Source: JAFGED01 sp034430835 (GTDB taxonomy: Bacteria > Chloroflexota > Anaerolineae > B4-G1). Taken from it: 9,442 nucleotides of DNA. Positions 6,052 through 9,442 of the stretch are shown here, in pieces (within the stretch, counting starts at the first letter, position 1; each line of letters opens with the position of its first letter). The stretch covers positions 1-9,442 of the forward strand of contig DAOUDX010000352.1 of the NCBI GenBank assembly GCA_034430835.1. Direction: 5' to 3'. The notes below the pieces were generated by a model. It worked only from the letters and a program-made list of their open reading frames with translations. It was not told the origin of the DNA and did no database searches. The position numbers and the translations under genes are program-made.

Positions 6052-7293
6052 TCAGGATTCGGGTGCAGAAAGCGGCGAGATGGGCGGTGGCGGCCCGCTC
6101 GACGGCGCCCGCGTGATAGGCACGACGAACAGCAGGAAACGCACAGGCTGAGGTGTGTATTGCGACTTCTCCGGCGGCGCTTCGGGTATCCTGGGTTCCT
6201 GGGGGGCAAGAGAGTCCTCCTGGATGCGAAAGACCACGTACGTCTCCGACAGGTAGACTTCCCCAATACTGTGCTCTGGGTAAGGCACTGCGAAAAGGCG
6301 ATCCTGCGCCAGGTCATAGCCGTAAAAGCCATCGCTGCAGCCAGTGAGGATCAGATCGCCGGCCATTTTGAAGTAGTAAGGAGCGCAATCTGCTAACAGG
6401 TCGAGCGTGCGTTCGGCGCGGTTTGTCAAGTCATAGCCGTGCGGGGCAGGGAGCGGGCCTTCGGGAGTGGGTTCTTTGCCGATGTTCCACCCTATCCAGG
6501 CTACCCGCCCGTTGGCGATGCCGTAGGTATCTCCTTCGAGCCTGCCCGCATAGGGAGATGGCCCTATGTGTATCTCCTCCCCACTGTTTAGATTGTACAG
6601 GTACAGATCCCGCATCTCGTCACGGACGTCGCTGCTTCGCCGTTGCATGTAGATGATCCACTCCCCGGCGATCTTGGGAACAGTCTGGCCACCCGGGCGT
6701 ACCACTGCGGCGGTCAATTGCCTTGACGCGACGTTGTAGGTGTAGATGTCCCAACTGTTGTCTCCGTTCACCTCCGACCAGGCGATTATGTCGCCGGAAA
6801 CATCAGGCCATCCCTGGGCACCTCCCTTGCCCATCGACAATTCCTTTCCCGCCCGCACATCATATATGTGTACCTTTTCCACGCTTGGATTGGCGGTATC
6901 TGGAGCAGCCCAGGCAAAGTACCGTTCGGTGAACTGCCACCTGCTGTTGACAACCAGGAGAGTATCCACTCCGGCAACTTCTTCGCCACATAAGTCGATG
7001 GCTAAAGGACGGATTTTGCCGCTTTCTTCTGTGGTTGCAAACAGAACATCCCCATCAACCCGGATATTCGCAAGAAGTCGCTCCCCCAGCTGTTCGTCGG
7101 CTTGAGTCAACGACCTTAACTCGCCTGCCTGCGCCACGCCGGTCGGAGATGCGGGATGGGGCGTTGCCGTAGTATAGTCACCTGCAAAACTGACCGGAAA
7201 ACAACCTGCGAGCAGCCCGATTCCTGCCAGAAATGCAGGAATCAAGCATAGCTTGCATACCAAGCACAGGCTGTTGACAGGGTTTATCGTCAT
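6052..7293 (-). CDS. Beta-propeller lipoprotein, paralogue A (TolB-like repeats)
   Basis: From the ATG at 7293 the product is 413 residues. An N-terminal hydrophobic stretch (about 8-30) ends in lipobox LAGC with Cys31, so the mature protein should be lipid-anchored outside the membrane. A Thr/Pro-rich linker (about 40-52) follows. The body (about 70-360) has blade-like repeats of the form 'GD-hydrophobic-W ... IY-x-Y-(D/N)': SGDIIAWSEVNGDNSWDIYTYN (split near 167-188), 'AGEWIIYMQ', 'NGRVAWIGWN', 'AGDLILTGCSDGFYGYDL' and 'SETYVVFRI'. This fits a WD40/TolB-type beta-propeller. A Pro-rich linker and a tail with 'VPITR' and 'PPPPISPL' close the protein; the tail matches that of the neighbouring paralogue. 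The frame is open upstream to 7539, but that region overlaps the paralogue and is not the start. No enzymatic residues are recognised; ligand or partner binding is inferred. Confidence 0.82.
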   Translation of the reverse strand: MTINPVNSLCLVCKLCLIPAFLAGIGLLAGCFPVSFAGDYTTATPHPASPTGVAQAGELRSLTQADEQLGERLLANIRVDGDVLFATTEESGKIRPLAIDLCGEEVAGVDTLLVVNSRWQFTERYFAWAAPDTANPSVEKVHIYDVRAGKELSMGKGGAQGWPDVSGDIIAWSEVNGDNSWDIYTYNVASRQLTAAVVRPGGQTVPKIAGEWIIYMQRRSSDVRDEMRDLYLYNLNSGEEIHIGPSPYAGRLEGDTYGIANGRVAWIGWNIGKEPTPEGPLPAPHGYDLTNRAERTLDLLADCAPYYFKMAGDLILTGCSDGFYGYDLAQDRLFAVPYPEHSIGEVYLSETYVVFRIQEDSLAPQEPRIPEAPPEKSQYTPQPVRFLLFVVPITRAPSSGPPPPISPLSAPES

Positions 7294-7331
7294 TGCTTCT
7301 GATCGGTGCCGCTGCACTACTCTTTTGATGG

Positions 7332-8543
7332 CTAGGGCATCTTGAGCGGCGATACCGGGGGCAGGAGTTTTGTACCTGGCGCTGCCTCCGCGTTTCGCGT
7401 GAGCGGCGCGGCGAACAGCCGCATTCGGCACTGCTCTGCCCCAGCAATCACCTCTGGCTGCGGGGTTGGTTTGCTCTCGCCTGGCGGTGGCGGGGTCAGC
7501 ATGAATGACGAAAGAGGATCCATTTCCTCGACGATCCACACCACATAGCTCTCAGAGATAAACCTCTCGCTAGATACCGCCTGATCACGTATTTCTGCCG
7601 GTAGATCGGGGATATCGAACAGTTGGCGATGAATCATATCATATCCGACAACACCCCACGAGGTGCCGCTCCACATAATCAGGTCGCTTTTCATATCGAG
7701 TGCGCCTAGCACTACAACTTGGGGCCTTTCATCCTTGAATATTATCTCATCGACACGCTTTTCCAGGTCATAGACGTGAACTTCGCCACGATTGACGCCG
7801 ATCCATGCCACCTTGCCGTCGCTGACCTTGAAACGGTCAGACGGCTGATCTCCTGGTAGCAGCGGCATCAAGCCGATCTCGAAATCATCACCCTTGGAAA
7901 TGTGGTGGGCGCGCAGCGCGGGTGTGGTCTGGGTTCTTGCATCCTCGAACACGTATATTACCCACTCGCCCGAGGCCTGGGGCGCTGTTCGGACACCTTC
8001 CCCCTCGGCAATTGTGAAACGATACCCTTTTGGTAGATTGTACCCGTAGATGTCGCGTTCCTGGATTCCGGTCTCTTCCCACACCGCGATGTCGCCGGAT
8101 ATGTAGGGGGCACTCAACTTGCCCTCAGCTACCACTAACGACTTGCCCTCGGCTACATTGTACACTGTTAGCACATCGGGATCCAAGGCCGATGCTCCCT
8201 TCCGCAATTGCGCGACGTAGTGCAGGGTGCCAGCCTCCGACCGGGCTGCTTGGTCATTCAGTTGATATGCCTTCCCTGTCGCGAGGTTCACTATTACCGA
8301 TTGTGCTTGTCCGTTTAGCGTTCCCCTCCCAAGCAACACGGAGCCTTTCAGGCTTCCGCCGAATATGCAGCCGACAGTTTCCGGTAGGCTAATCTCGACA
8401 GGCTCGCCCATCCGCACGACGCCAGGCATCGGCGTCGGATCAAAGATTGCTTCAGCTTGCTTTCCTGCTGCGCACCCGGTTGTCAGTGTCGCGAGAAGCA
8501 AGAGAACGATGGCAATTGTGCAAGAATTCGTTCTTGTTGACAT
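7332..8543 (-). CDS. Beta-propeller lipoprotein, paralogue B (TolB-like repeats)
   Basis: This 403-residue protein starts at the ATG at 8543. Its signal sequence 'TIAIVLLLLATLTTGC' ends at Cys24. The Thr at -3 is less usual than Leu, but the context still looks like a lipoprotein signal peptide. Blade-like repeats run from about 60 to 338, including 'SGDIAVWEETGIQERDIYGY', 'SGEWVIYVFED', 'DGKVAWIGVNRGEVHVYDL', 'SDLIMWSGTSWGVVGYDM' and 'SESYVVWIVEE'. A Pro-rich linker (350-362) leads to a tail with 'RLFAAPLTR' and 'PPVSPL', mirrored in paralogue A. The gene starts 17 bases after the glycosidase-like stop and ends 38 bases before paralogue A, so the three probably form an operon. The product is likely a surface-exposed scaffold or binding protein of unknown ligand. 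Confidence 0.85.
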   Translation of the reverse strand: MSTRTNSCTIAIVLLLLATLTTGCAAGKQAEAIFDPTPMPGVVRMGEPVEISLPETVGCIFGGSLKGSVLLGRGTLNGQAQSVIVNLATGKAYQLNDQAARSEAGTLHYVAQLRKGASALDPDVLTVYNVAEGKSLVVAEGKLSAPYISGDIAVWEETGIQERDIYGYNLPKGYRFTIAEGEGVRTAPQASGEWVIYVFEDARTQTTPALRAHHISKGDDFEIGLMPLLPGDQPSDRFKVSDGKVAWIGVNRGEVHVYDLEKRVDEIIFKDERPQVVVLGALDMKSDLIMWSGTSWGVVGYDMIHRQLFDIPDLPAEIRDQAVSSERFISESYVVWIVEEMDPLSSFMLTPPPPGESKPTPQPEVIAGAEQCRMRLFAAPLTRNAEAAPGTKLLPPVSPLKMP

Positions 8544-8546
8544 TTT

Positions 8547-8554
8547 CCCTCCTC
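8547..8554 (-). promoter_or_regulatory. Strong Shine-Dalgarno sequence for lipoprotein paralogue B
   Basis: On the - strand GAGGAGGG lies three bases before the ATG at 8543, within the 17-base gap after the glycosidase-like stop. It confirms the start and suggests efficient independent initiation inside the operon. Confidence 0.75.
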
Positions 8555-8560
8555 ATCAAC

Positions 8561-9370
8561 TCAGTGTGCTTGCGGCCACCACAAGGTGAACCATTCGCGG
8601 AACGGCTCGCCAAAAGGTGGGTCTCTATCATCTTCGTCGTATGCTTCGTGCCAGTCGTGTTCCCGGAGAAGCCTTTCATCTTGAACGCCAGCACATTGCT
8701 CCGGTAGCATCTGTTGGCCGGTGTTGTCGGCGAGCAGCCAGAAGATGTTAGCATCGGTCAGCCAAACATTGCCGCTGGAGAACAACAGCAGCGACTCGGA
8801 TGTCTCTTCCGGCGATCCCGTGAGATCAGGGCTGTCGTCTTTCCATTGAAGGGGGTTGCCGGTCAACTGGCACTGGGAATACAGATCGGCTTCGGCGATG
8901 TAGATAGGCAGGTTTCTATAGTAGATGGCCATCTGCATCCAGCTTGGGAACGCGCTGTACACGTGCCCACCGCCCTGCAAACATGTCACCGCCGACTCCC
9001 GTCCCTGATTCCAGTAGTTGTGCCAGGTATAACCATCGTTATTGGTTTCGTAAGTGGTTCTCATGTGGTCGTACCCGATGCTTCCGTCTGTCAATTTCCT
9101 GTTGTCGCAGTTGCTCCATTCGATGCCCTCGGCGTAGGCAGATTGCGCCATTGGAGGCGTGAAGACTATTATGCCAGTATAGTGGCTGTGGGCATACGTG
9201 TACAGGGCTGCAAAGTAGTCATCCATTTCGTCCCAAGCCTCTGGATCGTCTATCTTGGGGGTCGTGGCTTGACTGTACCACTCGGTATTGGGTTCGTTAG
9301 CAGGCTCAAAGCTGTCGAGTCCCGTAAAGTCATACCAGTTGCACTCTAACAAGAGTCTCGAAAAGTCGTA
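8561..9370 (-). CDS. Clan GH-A-like glycoside hydrolase, C-terminal part (5' end out of frame and beyond the window)
   Basis: The open frame runs down from 9370, just after an in-frame TGA at 9371-9373, to a TGA at 8561. Numbering from the TTG at 9352 gives 263 residues. 'LDSFEPANEPNTEWY' places a clan GH-A acid/base motif Asn19-Glu20-Pro21. 'YTWHNYWNQG' (108-117) carries an H-x-Y motif, and 'LPIYIAEADLY' (148-158) offers Glu154 as nucleophile. The order and spacing fit a retaining TIM-barrel glycosidase resembling GH5/GH39-type enzymes; the exact family and substrate are not resolved. The TTG has no ribosome binding site, and coding sequence resembling the preceding part of the barrel continues upstream in another frame (9346-9441). 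The gene is therefore truncated here, not short. Its place ahead of two lipoprotein genes suggests extracytoplasmic polysaccharide work, but any signal peptide lies outside the window. Confidence 0.75.
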   Translation of the reverse strand, partial: YDFSRLLLECNWYDFTGLDSFEPANEPNTEWYSQATTPKIDDPEAWDEMDDYFAALYTYAHSHYTGIIVFTPPMAQSAYAEGIEWSNCDNRKLTDGSIGYDHMRTTYETNNDGYTWHNYWNQGRESAVTCLQGGGHVYSAFPSWMQMAIYYRNLPIYIAEADLYSQCQLTGNPLQWKDDSPDLTGSPEETSESLLLFSSGNVWLTDANIFWLLADNTGQQMLPEQCAGVQDERLLREHDWHEAYDEDDRDPPFGEPFREWFTLWWPQAH

Positions 9371-9441
9371 TCACCCTCGTTGACCAAATTCGCCGATCCG
9401 GTACCCTTGTCATGAGGCAACAAGTCTCCGGCAAGGAGGAT
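9346..9441 (-). other. Upstream fragment of the glycosidase-like gene in a shifted frame (apparent frameshift)
   Basis: Reading the - strand from 9441 gives an open segment starting ILLAGDLLPHDKGTG and continuing to NEGDTTF, then a TAG at 9348-9346. Adding one T to the TTTT run (9364-9361) joins this frame to the downstream one as 'NEGDTTF-SRLLLECNWYDF', with no stop between. The joined peptide looks like continuous barrel sequence leading into the NEP motif. A one-base loss in the homopolymer is the simplest explanation, either real or a sequencing error. Confidence 0.6.
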
Positions 9442-9442
9442 G

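Noticed and set aside
5057..6151. 364-codon open frame on the + strand running across the terminator and bactofilin
   Set aside because: It overlaps the SCO1664-like gene, the terminator and the antisense of a clear bactofilin, and shows no domain.
7294..7539. 82-residue N-terminal extension of lipoprotein paralogue A
   Set aside because: It overlaps paralogue B, is Arg/Ala-rich, and would bury the signal peptide and lipobox inside the protein.
8714..9349. 211-codon open frame on the + strand opposite the glycosidase-like gene
   Set aside because: It is Val/Gly-rich with no domain, and the opposite strand carries the NEP, H-x-Y and nucleophile motifs of a real enzyme.

Overview
The window is GC-rich and gene-dense. 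It looks like bacterial chromosome, most likely from Chloroflexota (Anaerolineae/Caldilineae-like). This is inferred from gene content: a phosphatase/DUF3090/SCO1664-like trio shared by Actinobacteria and Chloroflexota, a stand-alone AAA_32-type Lon-like protease, and Thr/Pro-rich beta-propeller lipoproteins. No rRNA, tRNA, CRISPR array, insertion sequence or phage gene was seen.

Left part (1-5348, + strand): one tight transcription unit. It opens with the C-terminal end of a probable 4HBT-fold thioesterase (1-141). This is followed by a Lon-like ATP-dependent protease (168-2597), a tandem universal stress protein (2611-3471), a histidine phosphatase of the MSMEG_4193 type (3468-4091), a DUF3090 zinc-ribbon-like protein (4088-4612) and an SCO1664-family protein with PI3/4-kinase-like motifs (about 4602-5348). 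The last four genes overlap their neighbours by 4, 4 and 11 bases, which suggests translational coupling. The unit ends at a bidirectional terminator (about 5371-5416). In Actinobacteria the phosphatase/DUF3090/SCO1664 trio commonly sits beside the mycothiol gene mshC. No mshC is present here; the trio is instead joined to a protease and a stress protein.

Right part (9442-5432, - strand): converging on that terminator is an envelope-directed set. It holds the C-terminal part of a clan GH-A-like glycoside hydrolase whose reading frame appears broken by a one-base frameshift near 9361-9366. Next come two tandem paralogous beta-propeller lipoproteins (8543-7332 and 7293-6052). A bactofilin (5908-5432) with its own strong ribosome binding site comes last. 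The first three lie 17 and 38 bases apart and are probably one operon; the bactofilin follows after a 143-base gap with no recognisable terminator.

The points most worth a second look are the coupled kinase-like/phosphatase/zinc-ribbon module joined to a Lon-like protease, the broken glycosidase frame at the right edge, and the conserved C-terminal tail shared by the two lipoproteins after their Pro-rich linkers.
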